56,151 nucleotides of DNA. Source: Bacteroidales bacterium. GTDB lineage: Bacteria; Bacteroidota; Bacteroidia; Bacteroidales; UBA1402. This document shows, in pieces, positions 24,788 to 36,100 of the stretch (positions are counted from its first letter, which is position 1; every line of letters begins with the position of its first letter). The notes below the pieces were generated by a model. The model worked only from the letters and a program-made list of their open reading frames with translations. It was not told the origin of the DNA and ran no database searches. The translations under genes and the position numbers were made by a program. The stretch is from NCBI GenBank assembly GCA_017446025.1, contig JAFSRR010000054.1, positions 1 through 56,151 on the forward strand. The letters run 5' to 3'.

Positions 24788-26521
24788 CTATTCTTCGCCG
24801 GGATAAGGCAGATACCAGTCGCCCTCACCCTTGGCCATGAACTCGCTGCGACGCGACGGGAACTTGGCCGACAAAGCCTCACCGATGTAATTGGCTTCAG
24901 GACGATGGTGGGTCATACGCTGCAAATCGTGGAAACGGTTGCCCTGGAAGGCGGATTCCAGCCCCATTTCCTCAATCAGTACTTCTTCGACAAATTCGAT
25001 GGAATCTTGCAAGGTGACCAAATCGGTCCTAAAGAGGATTCTCTGGGTGGCACCCTGTCCACGGGTCACCGTACCGCAGTTGTCATCAAACTTGGCCAGG
25101 CTCCACTGGGCCTTCAAAGTCGAATCCACTTCGTTCTGGTTGATATAAAGGCTGTCTGAAATTGTGGAAGATTTCAATCCACGATTCACCACGGCCAAAG
25201 CCAGCGTCGGCTTGCCCATGCGGTTGACAGCCTCGGCATAGCGGAGATAGCCCAAAGTGGCACGCTGCAGGATGACATAATCCTGCTCTTCCCTACCGTA
25301 GAAATCGATGTAATAAGTGCCCAGTTCTTCTTTGTAGAGGTCGATATAGGGCACCTGGGCCATCTTGGATTCATCCTCGTCGAAGTCCCAAGGGTCGATA
25401 AATTCCGCATTGGATGTCAATTTGCGGATCATGCAAGGATAACCTCTCAAATCGCCGGTGGTAGAGACTGATTCCTCTGACGTGAAGGAATCGTATGTTT
25501 TGTTGAGATACAAATCGAGAGCCCGCTGGGAAGGTGCCACATAGAATTTGTTCTTGGTGTAGTTCACCAGATTGCAATTCGTAAACTCACCAAAAGCAAT
25601 CGTGTAGTAATAAGCTATCACTGCTGATGCCTCATTCTCCGAGCCAAGATCGAACAATCTGAGCCACTTTGCAGTGACGACAGCCGTTTCCGTCTGGTAG
25701 ATGTTTGTACCTCTGGTTCGAGTGTTGCTCTCTGTCAACAGATGCTGTGTACAACGGTTGTTGACGTCCACCTTCTTACTCTCATCGTTGATGTAGGCAT
25801 AGTACTGGGCTGCCGCCTTGGCATACTCGTTACGCCATAGATAGAGTTCGCCCAACAGGTAGTGGACAGACAGGAAAAGCGAACCGCTGCTGTATTTTGA
25901 AATGGATCCGTAGGCGGGATAATTCACGTTTTCTATAGGAAGCAGTTCATCGACCAGCAAATCGATTATTTCATCCTTGGTTTTCATCAAGGAGGCATCC
26001 TTGGAAATCCGCTGGGTTTGCTCCACGGTCAAGATCGGCTCCTCGAAATAGAAAGCCTTGCCGTAATTGAGCGCCAACTGCAGGTAAGTCCAGGCCCGGA
26101 TAGCCTTGGCAACGGCATACTCACGCTTCATGTAGCGTTCGCCGGCCACCATGATGGAAGTATCCATGTGCTGAATCACGTAATTGCAGTGGTTGATCAC
26201 CACGTAATAGTCGTTCACCTCGACAAAGGGGTTGTCGGCCGAAATATGCAGGGATGAGAGTTCCCGGAAGGGTTCGGTGGCGTTGTGGGTTACATCCATC
26301 ATATCGGCACGAAGCTCACCCAGCATGACATAGCGGTCGCCCAAAAGCTGCATCTTGGCCAGGATACCAGCCACAGAATACAGGGAGTCGTTAGGGCTGT
26401 CCAAGGTGTTGTCCTCGGCATAAAGGAAACCGTTCGAAGACACCGACAGCATCTTTTCGCACGAAACGAGCGAAAAGGCCAGCAAAGGAAGGGCGATGAA
26501 TAAATATCTCAATGATTTCAT
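24788..26521 (-). CDS. SusD/RagB-family outer-membrane lipoprotein (second triad)
   Basis: 577 residues. The lipoprotein signal ends at Cys21 (LLAFSLVSCEKM). SusD-like features are a helical TPR-type core with NHCNYVIQHMDTS near residue 110, then AVAKAIRAWTYLQLALNYGKAFYFEEP, and a C-terminal EEVLIEEMGLESAFQGNRFHDL segment typical of the family. SusD proteins cap the SusC channel at the cell surface and capture ligand. It is 17 nt downstream of the second SusC gene, which should be its partner. Ligand unknown. Confidence 0.92.
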   Translation of the reverse strand: MKSLRYLFIALPLLAFSLVSCEKMLSVSSNGFLYAEDNTLDSPNDSLYSVAGILAKMQLLGDRYVMLGELRADMMDVTHNATEPFRELSSLHISADNPFVEVNDYYVVINHCNYVIQHMDTSIMVAGERYMKREYAVAKAIRAWTYLQLALNYGKAFYFEEPILTVEQTQRISKDASLMKTKDEIIDLLVDELLPIENVNYPAYGSISKYSSGSLFLSVHYLLGELYLWRNEYAKAAAQYYAYINDESKKVDVNNRCTQHLLTESNTRTRGTNIYQTETAVVTAKWLRLFDLGSENEASAVIAYYYTIAFGEFTNCNLVNYTKNKFYVAPSQRALDLYLNKTYDSFTSEESVSTTGDLRGYPCMIRKLTSNAEFIDPWDFDEDESKMAQVPYIDLYKEELGTYYIDFYGREEQDYVILQRATLGYLRYAEAVNRMGKPTLALAVVNRGLKSSTISDSLYINQNEVDSTLKAQWSLAKFDDNCGTVTRGQGATQRILFRTDLVTLQDSIEFVEEVLIEEMGLESAFQGNRFHDLQRMTHHRPEANYIGEALSAKFPSRRSEFMAKGEGDWYLPYPGEE

Positions 26522-26538
26522 ATGCTCTATGGTTGAAG

Positions 26539-29500
26539 TTACAGATTGAGTTTAAAACCGAGAATGAAGGACTTGCACTGGGGATGCAGACCAGCGTCTA
26601 TGCCCTGGAACAAAGGATTGTTGGAAACGGATGTCTCCGGATCCCGACCCAGGTATTTGGTGTACATCCACAGGTTGTTGGCCGAAGCCCATACCGTCAG
26701 GTCGTTCAGGAACGGAATCTTGTAGGGAACATCCCAAGCCAGGCGGACCGTCTTCAGACGGATGTAGGAACCATCCTCTATCCAACGGCTCGAGAAGCGG
26801 GCATTGCCCATCGGGTCGCCATAGACAGCCTGAGGCATATCGGTCACCTGTCCGTCGGCACGCCAGCGGTTGATCACGGCCAACGACTGGTTGTTGAGCG
26901 TACTCATCGACTCCATGACGCGACGATGGTAGTTATAGACATCATTGCCCAAGGAGTAATTGAATACAGCCGTCAGCGTCAGGTCTTTGAAGGAAAGGCT
27001 GCTGGACAGCATGCCGTAAAAATCCGGATTGGGGTCGCCGATGATGGTCTTGTCATATTCATCGATGATACCGTCGGGTGTGCCCGTGGGGCCGCTGATA
27101 TCTTCGAAAATGGCATTACCGGCCTTGACAGGGGCGGTTGAACCGTTGTCAAACATGTTGTAATAGTAGTCGTGGGTGCCATCGGTCTTGGTATAGGCGG
27201 TGGAAGCCTCTGCCTCGGAAGCATAGACCCCCTTGAACTTATAGCCGTAGAACACACCTATCGGCTGATTTTCCATCGTTCTGATCTCCCCATCATAGGC
27301 CGTGGTCGAGAAAGCGCCGTCGGTCAGGTGGGTCACTTGGTTCTTGTATTTGGAAAGCGTCGCCGTGGCTTCCCAGCGGAAATCACGGGTATTGACCAGA
27401 CGGGCATTCAAGGCCACTTCAAAACCGGTATTGGTCAGTTCGCCGTCGTTGGCCCAATAGTTATCGAAACCGGCGATGGGATCCAATGATTTCTGCACCA
27501 GCAAGTCGTAGGTATGATGCCGATAAAAGTCTGCCGACAAAGAAATCCGGTTCCTGAACAAAGCCAGATCCAAACCGACATTGTTCTTGACAGTCGTTTC
27601 CCATTTCAATCCAGGATTACCCAGATTGCCCAGAATCAAGCCATTGGCCTTCTCAATATAACTGTGCGAAACGAAATAGGGCTTGGACATATAATCCGGG
27701 ATGTCGTCGTTACCGGTGATACCAGTGCTGACACGCAACTTGAGCAACTCGATCAGCTCGGCATTGGCCATGAAGTCTTCCGAAGAAATCTGCCAGGCAC
27801 CCGACACCGAGGGGAAGAAGCCCCAATTGACGCCGAACAGTTTCAAGGCGCCCTTTTCGATTTCAGTACCGAAACGCGACGAGGCATCCATCGACACCGC
27901 GGCGTTGAGGAAATACTTCTGCATGTAGTCCCAATTGCCGTTGACAAACCAGGAGATGTTCTTGACATGCAAGTCTTCACCTGTCATCTTGCGGCGGATC
28001 AGCGAAGTGGTAAGGAAACGCTGTTCATCGTCCGGAGTGTTGTACCCCGATGCACGGGTCCAGCTACGGTCCTTGTTGATAAAACGGTAACCCAGCAAGG
28101 CGGCGATGTTGTGGCCGTCCAACTGCTTCTGGTAATTGAGGCGGGCTTCCAAGGTGTAGCGTATCTCACGCATGTTCTGGGCCTTGACCTCGTTCTCGTA
28201 CACTTCGTAATGGCCGTCGGCCATATTCACAAAGGGAGCGACACCGGCATGAGGCGTGAAAAAGTATTCATACATCTTATCCAACTGGTAACCGGCCAAA
28301 CCGTTCAAGGTAAAGCTATTGTTCAATTTCCAGTTCGGACGGAGCAGGGCCATGAAGTTGGTCATGTCGGAGCCCATCTCCGACTCCTCCTGAACCGGCA
28401 GCGGGTTGTTGATACCCAAGTCGTCGGCCTCTTCATAGAAAGAGGTGAGCGTATTTCTGTCTTCGGAAGATTTCGAATACTGATAAGGATGGAACAAAGG
28501 CGACTTGACCTGACTCATATAGTAGGGAGACGTCTTTGAAACCATACCGTCGTTCCGGGTTTCCGCATTGATACTGCTGATGGTGAAGTCCACCGCTGTG
28601 GTAATATTCTTGGCAATTTCCAGGTCGGAATTGAAACGGAAAGTCAAATGGGAGAAATCCGAACCGTCCAACGTACCTTTGTTGCCAACGTAACCCACCG
28701 ACAAGGCATACATACCGACGGCATCGCCACCGGTGGCACGGGCGCTGTAGTTCTGATGGAGACCGTGGTTGCGATAAATGTAGCTCGACCAGTCGGTATT
28801 GTTATGATACTTGTTGTAATACAGGAAATTCGGGTCCTCGTTAAAGACAGGCATCTTGCTTACCTCATCGGCCGAATAGGGCGAATCCTTGTACAATTCA
28901 CTGAACAACTGACGGCTCTGTTCGGCATCGAGCGTAGGAATGGTGCCGGGCTTGAGCGAAGTGCCAGCCACGGCGTTGACCAGAATCTTGGTCACCACAT
29001 CCTTGCTTCGACCGGTTTCAATCAGGATCACACCGTTGGCGGCCTTCGTTCCGTAGAGCGAGGAAGCATCCTTGATGACGGTGATGGTCTGGATATCCTG
29101 CATGTCGAGATTGGCCAGGTAATTGGCAAAGTATCCGTCGTGAACCGACTCATAGTCCGCGTACGACTCCATGATGACGCCATCGACGACGACCAGGGGC
29201 TGCGACTCAGAATTGAGCGAATTGATACCGCGGATATACATCAAAGAGCCGATATCGTCCAAACCTGAACGGTTGATGGTACGGATGGTGCCCAAACGGG
29301 TTTCCAGAATGCGGTCGATGGTCTGCATAGGGGTATAAAGCGATATATCCTCCACGGTACTGACAGCCGTTCCTTCGGGAATCAGTTCCTTGGTCACCAC
29401 CTCGACTTGTCCCTTGGAGCCCATCGGGTTGGACAGCTGTGCCACCACCAGATAGATGCGGACAAAATCACGGCCACGGCGTTCAATGTACCGACGGTCA

Positions 29501-29760
29501 TAGCCCGGAGCCGTCACTTCCATCATGGTCGAAGGCTGCTTGGTCTTCAACGTGAACTCTCCGCTCTCGTTGGTATAGACCGCTATGCTCTTCATTCTGA
29601 CAGTAGCAGCGTTGATGGGCTGTCCGGTGGCCTCGTCCAAGACTATACCGCGGATGGTCACTGAAGAATCCGCCTGAGCCGCCGTCTGGGCCTGAGCCTT
29701 CGGCAAAGCCAGGAGTGTCAGCGACACAGCCAAAGCCAGCATTCGTACAATCGTCTTCAT
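26539..29760 (-). CDS. SusC/RagA-family TonB-dependent transporter (second triad)
   Basis: 1073 residues. A signal peptide (LLALPKAQAQ) is followed by a carboxypeptidase-regulatory-like domain (about 35-105), the plug (about 115-250) and a 22-strand barrel. Family signatures are LMYIRGINSLNSESQPLVVVDG and ITVIKDASSLYGTKAANGVI in the plug, and the final strand ends in GFKLNL. The SusC signature is somewhat divergent, and the TonB-box region (VEVVTKEL) is not canonical. It lies 12 nt after the fasciclin gene and 17 nt before SusD. No hydrolase accompanies it, so a glycan substrate is not assured. Confidence 0.93.
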   Translation of the reverse strand: MKTIVRMLALAVSLTLLALPKAQAQTAAQADSSVTIRGIVLDEATGQPINAATVRMKSIAVYTNESGEFTLKTKQPSTMMEVTAPGYDRRYIERRGRDFVRIYLVVAQLSNPMGSKGQVEVVTKELIPEGTAVSTVEDISLYTPMQTIDRILETRLGTIRTINRSGLDDIGSLMYIRGINSLNSESQPLVVVDGVIMESYADYESVHDGYFANYLANLDMQDIQTITVIKDASSLYGTKAANGVILIETGRSKDVVTKILVNAVAGTSLKPGTIPTLDAEQSRQLFSELYKDSPYSADEVSKMPVFNEDPNFLYYNKYHNNTDWSSYIYRNHGLHQNYSARATGGDAVGMYALSVGYVGNKGTLDGSDFSHLTFRFNSDLEIAKNITTAVDFTISSINAETRNDGMVSKTSPYYMSQVKSPLFHPYQYSKSSEDRNTLTSFYEEADDLGINNPLPVQEESEMGSDMTNFMALLRPNWKLNNSFTLNGLAGYQLDKMYEYFFTPHAGVAPFVNMADGHYEVYENEVKAQNMREIRYTLEARLNYQKQLDGHNIAALLGYRFINKDRSWTRASGYNTPDDEQRFLTTSLIRRKMTGEDLHVKNISWFVNGNWDYMQKYFLNAAVSMDASSRFGTEIEKGALKLFGVNWGFFPSVSGAWQISSEDFMANAELIELLKLRVSTGITGNDDIPDYMSKPYFVSHSYIEKANGLILGNLGNPGLKWETTVKNNVGLDLALFRNRISLSADFYRHHTYDLLVQKSLDPIAGFDNYWANDGELTNTGFEVALNARLVNTRDFRWEATATLSKYKNQVTHLTDGAFSTTAYDGEIRTMENQPIGVFYGYKFKGVYASEAEASTAYTKTDGTHDYYYNMFDNGSTAPVKAGNAIFEDISGPTGTPDGIIDEYDKTIIGDPNPDFYGMLSSSLSFKDLTLTAVFNYSLGNDVYNYHRRVMESMSTLNNQSLAVINRWRADGQVTDMPQAVYGDPMGNARFSSRWIEDGSYIRLKTVRLAWDVPYKIPFLNDLTVWASANNLWMYTKYLGRDPETSVSNNPLFQGIDAGLHPQCKSFILGFKLNL

Positions 29761-29772
29761 ATGCTAAAGTAT

Positions 29773-31473
29773 TTATTCGTTTTCTACAGGTTGGAAAATA
29801 ATCTCGTCAATGTACATATCCGTGATGTACGAACTCAGCTCTTCTGCACCACCTACGGCCGAAGAAACACGAAGATATATATCGTCCGTGCCGTATGGGA
29901 ACGCAATGGGCTGGGGATTGCCAAGGGCATCCTGTGTCACACACATCGTGTCGATATCGTAGGGATTGGTGGTTCTCGGAGTTCTGTATTCCTTGTCGAA
30001 GGGACTGCCGTCCTCAGGATTGGTATAGGAGACCCTGAAAGTCACTTTGGTGGGCAACAACAACGAGGAATCCATATCCCGACGCGAAACGTTGCGTGGC
30101 AGGAATACACAGTAAATGTTGTAAGAGGTACTCCGCTGGGTCTTGTCGTGACATTTAAAATCAACCACCGGACGGGCGGCGGGATAATTGCCCACTACCT
30201 GGATATAACTGTGACCGGAAATCCTGTCATTCAGCCAGGAGGAATTGGTGCCGTCCGATCTGAGCACATAGATACTGCGTGCATCCTGCTCGACCGTGAC
30301 CTGATCTTTTTCGTCGTCCTGCATCGTATCGTAGCTCCGCGGAAACTTGCTGTTGGCCTTTTCTGCTTCCTTGGAGAAGGTCGAACGCCAGAAAGAGGTG
30401 GGGAAATGGAGCTCATTGGCTATGAACACGACACCGTTGCTGACAACCGTATCGTTCATTCCCTCGAAATAGTAGGCGGGATTTCTCAAAGCCGCTATGC
30501 TGTTCTGGCCCTCACGGCGACCGGCGAACTCGATGCGTTCGACCGTCTGCAGATCGGCAGCCGTATAGGCGCCCTTGAAACAGAGACGTCCGGTCACCAG
30601 GTCGTAGATGTTCTGCTTTTCCAAAGAATCGGTGACAGCCGGATCTTCCTTGACATACTCATAATCTCCGGTCCGCTTGTTGCGCTCCACCGTATAGGGG
30701 CTGTAGTGGTTGTAGGGGCGCAGACTGTCGATGATGGTGGTCCACGCCTCGTTGGTGGGCACAATCATGGTGTAGATCGAGTCTTCGTCCTTGATCTGGC
30801 CTACCGGATGCAAACGTTCGTTGCGTTCAATGAAAATGGAGTCATAGAGAGCCTCACCGTTGACGATGGTTAGAACCTCACTGTTTTCTTCGTCGAATTC
30901 GCGATAGTCACCTTTGGCGAAGTATGTGGCGATCGAATCGAAGCCCGGGGTGAACTGGATGAATTCCCAAATGTTGCGGCTGTAAGGCACATAACCGTCG
31001 ATGATGTGAAGGATGCCGTTTTTCAAGGCCATATCCTTGGTTATCAGACGATTTTCACCGAAATAAAAATCACTGCCCTGCTGAGAGAACACGACACGCT
31101 TATTGTCCATCATACGGATCTTGACTTCTCCGTTGTCGATATTGGTGGTCGTGAAGGGGAAGCGGGAAATATGGTTCAATACGAAAACCCTCTTGTCGTA
31201 ATCGGTCGTCAGATTGGCCGTTGCCATGGCGGCGTTGTTCGGCGCCCATACGGTGAAACTCTGGCTGCGCGACAGCAGGTCCTGCTGACCGGTTTCCTTC
31301 AGCAGACTAAGGAAGGAAGACACGGAAGGTTCATTCTCCAAAGCCTCCAAAACTGTTTCTTCCAACACACCGTCCACATGGGAAGCATAGTGCTCGTTCC
31401 AGTCGGGATTGGAGCAGGCTGCCACACCTGCCAGCACCGACAGACACAATACGGATTGAAATAATCTCTTCAT
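29773..31473 (-). CDS. fasciclin-domain lipoprotein (second triad)
   Basis: About 566 residues. The lipoprotein signal ends in LAGVAAC (Cys20). The first FAS1 domain (about 45-163) has the conserved FTVWAPNNAAM and KNGILHIIDGYVPY boxes. The second is more divergent (about 165-375; YTMIVPTNEAW, then VVSNGVVFIANELHFP). The remaining roughly 190 residues are beta-rich and unrecognised. FAS1 domains mediate adhesion or extracellular binding. An ATG at 31485 overlaps the stop of the upstream SusD gene by one base (TAATG) and would add four residues; 31473 gives the cleaner signal peptide. Confidence 0.88.
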   Translation of the reverse strand: MKRLFQSVLCLSVLAGVAACSNPDWNEHYASHVDGVLEETVLEALENEPSVSSFLSLLKETGQQDLLSRSQSFTVWAPNNAAMATANLTTDYDKRVFVLNHISRFPFTTTNIDNGEVKIRMMDNKRVVFSQQGSDFYFGENRLITKDMALKNGILHIIDGYVPYSRNIWEFIQFTPGFDSIATYFAKGDYREFDEENSEVLTIVNGEALYDSIFIERNERLHPVGQIKDEDSIYTMIVPTNEAWTTIIDSLRPYNHYSPYTVERNKRTGDYEYVKEDPAVTDSLEKQNIYDLVTGRLCFKGAYTAADLQTVERIEFAGRREGQNSIAALRNPAYYFEGMNDTVVSNGVVFIANELHFPTSFWRSTFSKEAEKANSKFPRSYDTMQDDEKDQVTVEQDARSIYVLRSDGTNSSWLNDRISGHSYIQVVGNYPAARPVVDFKCHDKTQRSTSYNIYCVFLPRNVSRRDMDSSLLLPTKVTFRVSYTNPEDGSPFDKEYRTPRTTNPYDIDTMCVTQDALGNPQPIAFPYGTDDIYLRVSSAVGGAEELSSYITDMYIDEIIFQPVENE

Positions 31474-31484
31474 ATCGGATGACA

Positions 31485-33125
31485 TTAATTACTTGTGGTT
31501 ACATTAGAACTAAGCCCGTAGAAAGGATTCTGCTCCAGCAGCTTGTTGTTCTTGACTTCCTCTTCGTTGATCGGCATGTACAAAGCATCCTGGGTGGTCA
31601 GCTTGCTGAAGGCCAGGGTACGGTCGGCCGAGCCGTCAAACTTGGTGTACAACGCCTGTTTCAAGTCTTCTGTGCTGTTCATGCGACGGGAATGGCGCAC
31701 CAGGTCGAACCAGCGCTTGCCTTCGAACATCAGTTCCCGCTGTCTTTCGTCCAGTACCAACTGACGCATTTGCTCTACGGAAGAGTACATGGAAAGACTC
31801 AGCGTGTCATTGCGGTTCATATCGGGATTGGCACGCTTGTAGGTGCGGTTCAATTCCACGATGGCTTCTTCCATCCTTGGATCGGAAGAGGAAGTGGACA
31901 ATTCCACCAGCGCTTCGGCCTTCATCAAATTGATATCGGCCAAGCGGTAGAACACCCAATTCAGATACTCTTGATCGGATGTGCTGTAGGTATAATTGCC
32001 ATCGCCGGTGGATGTGACACTGTTACAGGTATATTTGGCGACATTGCAGGCACCTCCGTCGGCAGGACGCACAAAGTAGAATTTTCTCATGTCCGTGGTG
32101 GTCATCGGGAAAACGCCCGAATTGGACGGATTCAAAATTGCAGTGACAACCGCCATGGGTTTTACACTGCTGCTGCCATACAGACTCGTGACAGACGAAT
32201 TCTTCAGACCGGCATCGTAACTGTATTGCAATTCGAAGACAGACTCCGGCGAATTGCCGCGGTTGAACACATCTTGAAGCACATAATCGATTTCAGCCAA
32301 ATACGACTGCGCTGTCACCGGAAGTTTGGCTTCATAATCCTGGAATTCCTGGCATTCCTTGACACAGGCTTCCCAATATTCACGGGCCTTGGCCTCGGGC
32401 AGGGAATCCGTACCTATGCCACTGGCCTGCCAAAGATAGATGTCTGCCAGCAATGCGCGGATCGACTGCTGGGTGAAGCGGCCCTTGTTATGGGCCTTGC
32501 TGGCACCGAAGGAGGTACGGGCGTACAGCTTGGCTTCCTTTAGATTCATGATCAAGGTGTCCAGAATCAGGTGACCGGGGGTCTTGGCCAGGTTGAAGCC
32601 TTCAGAGTCGTCAATGGTGGGGTGCGTGACAAAGGGAACATCCCTGAAAGCACGGACCAGATAGAAATAACTGAAAGCCCGGATGGCCAAAGCCTCGGCA
32701 CGATAGGCATTCATCTGGGAGAGCGTCAGGTTCTTGTCTTCTTCCATCACGCCCGGTGCATAATGCAACACGGTGTTGGCATAGTTGATGGTGACATAGA
32801 AGGGGGCCCAGTTCGTGTAGGAATTGGTCGTCAGGATATTGACATCGACCAGCGACTTGAGGTCTTCGGAAGCGGTCTCGGCGGCGGTCAGATTATCGCT
32901 GCGGAGTTCACCCCAAACAACAGAATTGACAATCCAGTCACTCTCCTGCATGGATCTGTAGCAGGCAGCCACCACTTTTTCAATGTCCGCACCCGTTTTC
33001 CAGTAATCCTCCAAAAGGGTCTCGCCTTCGGGATAGACCAGCAACCAATCGGTACAGGAACCCATTCCAACGGTCAGCACCAGAGCCGACAGTGCAAAAC
33101 CAATCTTATGTAATGTCTTTTTCAT
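31485..33125 (-). CDS. SusD/RagB-family outer-membrane lipoprotein (first triad)
   Basis: 546 residues. The lipoprotein signal has Cys24 (LTVGMGSCTDW). SusD-like segments are NYANTVLHYAPG near 108, AEALAIRAFSYFYLVRAFRDVPFVTHP, a NLMKAEALVELS stretch, and the C-terminal LVLDERQRELMFEGKRWFDLVR motif, which is canonical. It should pair with the SusC encoded 12 nt upstream. The stop overlaps the optional start of the next fasciclin gene. It is not closely similar to the second SusD of this operon by eye, so the triads are not a recent duplication. Confidence 0.94.
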   Translation of the reverse strand: MKKTLHKIGFALSALVLTVGMGSCTDWLLVYPEGETLLEDYWKTGADIEKVVAACYRSMQESDWIVNSVVWGELRSDNLTAAETASEDLKSLVDVNILTTNSYTNWAPFYVTINYANTVLHYAPGVMEEDKNLTLSQMNAYRAEALAIRAFSYFYLVRAFRDVPFVTHPTIDDSEGFNLAKTPGHLILDTLIMNLKEAKLYARTSFGASKAHNKGRFTQQSIRALLADIYLWQASGIGTDSLPEAKAREYWEACVKECQEFQDYEAKLPVTAQSYLAEIDYVLQDVFNRGNSPESVFELQYSYDAGLKNSSVTSLYGSSSVKPMAVVTAILNPSNSGVFPMTTTDMRKFYFVRPADGGACNVAKYTCNSVTSTGDGNYTYSTSDQEYLNWVFYRLADINLMKAEALVELSTSSSDPRMEEAIVELNRTYKRANPDMNRNDTLSLSMYSSVEQMRQLVLDERQRELMFEGKRWFDLVRHSRRMNSTEDLKQALYTKFDGSADRTLAFSKLTTQDALYMPINEEEVKNNKLLEQNPFYGLSSNVTTSN

Positions 33126-33137
33126 ATTCTTTGATTG

Positions 33138-36100
33138 TTAGAAGCCCAGTCTCAAACGGAACAAAATATCTTTCGAACGCGGTGTCTTGCTCGAGTCGGT
33201 AGCCACCGACGTACTGGCGGCACCCACCTCGGGATCCACACCCGTATATTTGGTGAACACGGCAACGTTCTGGATAGACAGATACAGGCTCATGGAATTG
33301 AGCTTCAGCGGAGTGAGCATTTCACGAGGTACCGTGTAGTTGAATGTCATATACTTGAAGCGCAGGAAGGAAGCATCCTCCACATAACGGTCGCTACCCA
33401 GGGAGTTGTAGCCGTAGTTGTAAAGGGCACGAGGCATCTCCGTCTGGTCGCCTTCCTTACGCCAACGCCAGTTGACAGCGATACTCTGGTTGTCGTTGCC
33501 GCGCATGCTTTCGGCATTCAGACGGGCCATATTGACCACCTTGTTGCCGTAACGATAGTTGAAGAAAGCGTTGAACGAAAGACGTTTCCAACGGAAGTTC
33601 AAGCCAAAGCCACCGGTGACGACAGGCAGGGAGTTGCCCAGATAGACAATATCCAGTTCATCGATACTGCCGTCGTGGTTGATGTCGCGATAGATGGCGT
33701 CGCCGGCCTTGAACTGATAGGCGGCCGAGTTGCCATAGGCGAAATACATCGGCTTGGTATTGCCCTCGGCATCGAACACCGGCTCACCATTTTCGTTGCG
33801 TACAATGGGGCAGGTGTGTTCGGGATGGGCCGGGTCGTACTCGTTGTATTCATAGACGCCTTCATAGACGAAACCATAGATCGAGCCGACCGGGTTGCCT
33901 TCCTGGATACGGGTCAGATAGGAAGCATTGTTGTAAGTGTAATCCTTGTTGTAACGGGCCAGAATCTCGTCGGACAACTCAACAATGGTGTTCTTGTTGT
34001 TGGAGAAGTTGAAACTCAGGTCCATACGGACGTTGCCGATCTGGAGCAGGTCTCTGACACGTCCGTGCAACTCCCAACCCTGGTTGTCGATGGTACCGTC
34101 GTTCAGGCTGCTGATGTCACCGTAGCCGGAGTATGTGGAAATACCCACATTGTTGAACAAGGCATCGGTCGTGTGCTTGTAATAGGCATCGAAACCGAGA
34201 TCGTACTTGCCGTCCAGCAGCTGCAGGTCGAGACCGCCGTTCAGCTGGGTGGTCTTTTCCCAACGCAGGTTGGCCAGCACCATGTTCAACGGGCGGACCG
34301 CCGTCATATCGATGTATTTTTCGGGATACTCGCCATAACGGCTCAACCAAAGGAAATTGCCGCCCGGCTCGTTACCGTTGTAACCGAAGCTCCAACGGAA
34401 ACCTGCTTCTGAAATGATATCTCTCAGGGAGCCGAAGAAAGGCTCGTCACTGATGATCCACTTACCGGAGATGGCCGGGAACAAACCCGTCTTGAAGTTC
34501 TTACCAAACTTGGAGCTGCTCTGGACGGCCACCGTACCTGAGGCGATATAACGGCCCTTGTAGGCGTAGTGGAAGTTCCAGCTCCATCGCAGCGAACGCG
34601 GATTCTCCTTCGAAGAGTTACTCATAGACACGGCGTTCGCATCCGACGACGGAGACTGTATCAGCAGCGACGGCAGACCGGCCACGGCCGTACCCATGGA
34701 GTTGGTCGTACCGGACGAGATATTGAACTTGGCACTCAAGCGTACCGAGTGGTCGATATTGGGCAAGGCAGGTACAAACGACAGATCGGCATCACCCGAT
34801 ATACTGGTACTCTCACTGTCGGAACCTTCGGCGCGGTTCACCTTCTTTTCATCACTCCAGATGGCATTGGCGGCATCCTTGGGGAAGAACGTGCGGGTTT
34901 GTGAAGCATTGATGTCGAAGGAGGCCGACAGTTTCAGCCTCAAAGAGCTGGCCGTCACCTGGGGATCGAGGATTTCATACTGCAGGTGGAAAGCCGGGGA
35001 AGTACGGTAGTTGCGCTGGTTGTTGCGGGCCAGCATGGCCACGGCCACCGGGTTGCTCAAGTTCTTCTGGGCATCGGCCAGTTTGGAGTCGGTTCGGATA
35101 TGATAGAAGACATCCGTGTCGTTGCCGTCCAGATCCTGAGCATAGACACTCAGGTTGGGCATCTTCTGGTAACCGACACCCAGTGGGTTCTCGTAGTTCT
35201 TGTCGTTATCGGCATAGGTATAGGCGAAGTCGGCCGAGAACTTGATGCGTTTCGACACATCGTAGTCGATCGAGGAACGCATACTCAGACGATTCAGCAA
35301 CTGGCCGATGACCGTACCGGTTTCGGTGTAGTAGCCAGCCGATACACGGAAGGTGACACTTTCACCACCACCGGAGACTGTCAGCTGGTTGTCGTGCACA
35401 CGGGCGATGCGGCTCACTTCTTCACGCCAATCGGTGTTGTTGTTGTAGTTCTCGTATTCCGTGAAGTTGGTATCGTAGTTGAATTCCGGGATGTCGGATG
35501 CCGAAGGATTCAAATCAGGGTTGTAATACGACTGCTTCATGAGCATGGTGTAGTCGTCACCGTTCAACATGTTCATGCCTTTAGGCTGACGCTTGCGCGT
35601 ATAAGAATAGGAGTAGTTGACACGGGTCGGACCCTTCTTACCACGCTTGGTGGTGATCAACAGCACACCGTTGGCGCCTCGCGTACCCCACATGGCCGTG
35701 GCGGCGGCATCTTTCAATACCGTGATGGTGGCGATATCGTCCGGAGCCACACTGATCAACTGGGCGTATTGCTCTTCGTTGGCCGTGGCAAAGTCAAAGT
35801 CGGCATCAATCTGCGTATTGAAAATCACATCGTTGACCACAATCAGCGGTTCGTTGGTCGCATTCAGCGAAGTGGTACCGCGGATACGCATCGACATACC
35901 GGCACCGGGCTCACCCGAGACATTGACAATGTCCAAACCGGCGATCTGGCCTTGCAAGGCATCGTCGATGGAGGCCACCGAGATACCTTCGAATTCCTCG
36001 GCATCGATCTTCTGCATGGACATGGACACCTCTCGCTGGGGAATGTTGAACACACCGGTGTTGGTCATGGCCTTGGCCGTGATGACGACGTCGTCTATCA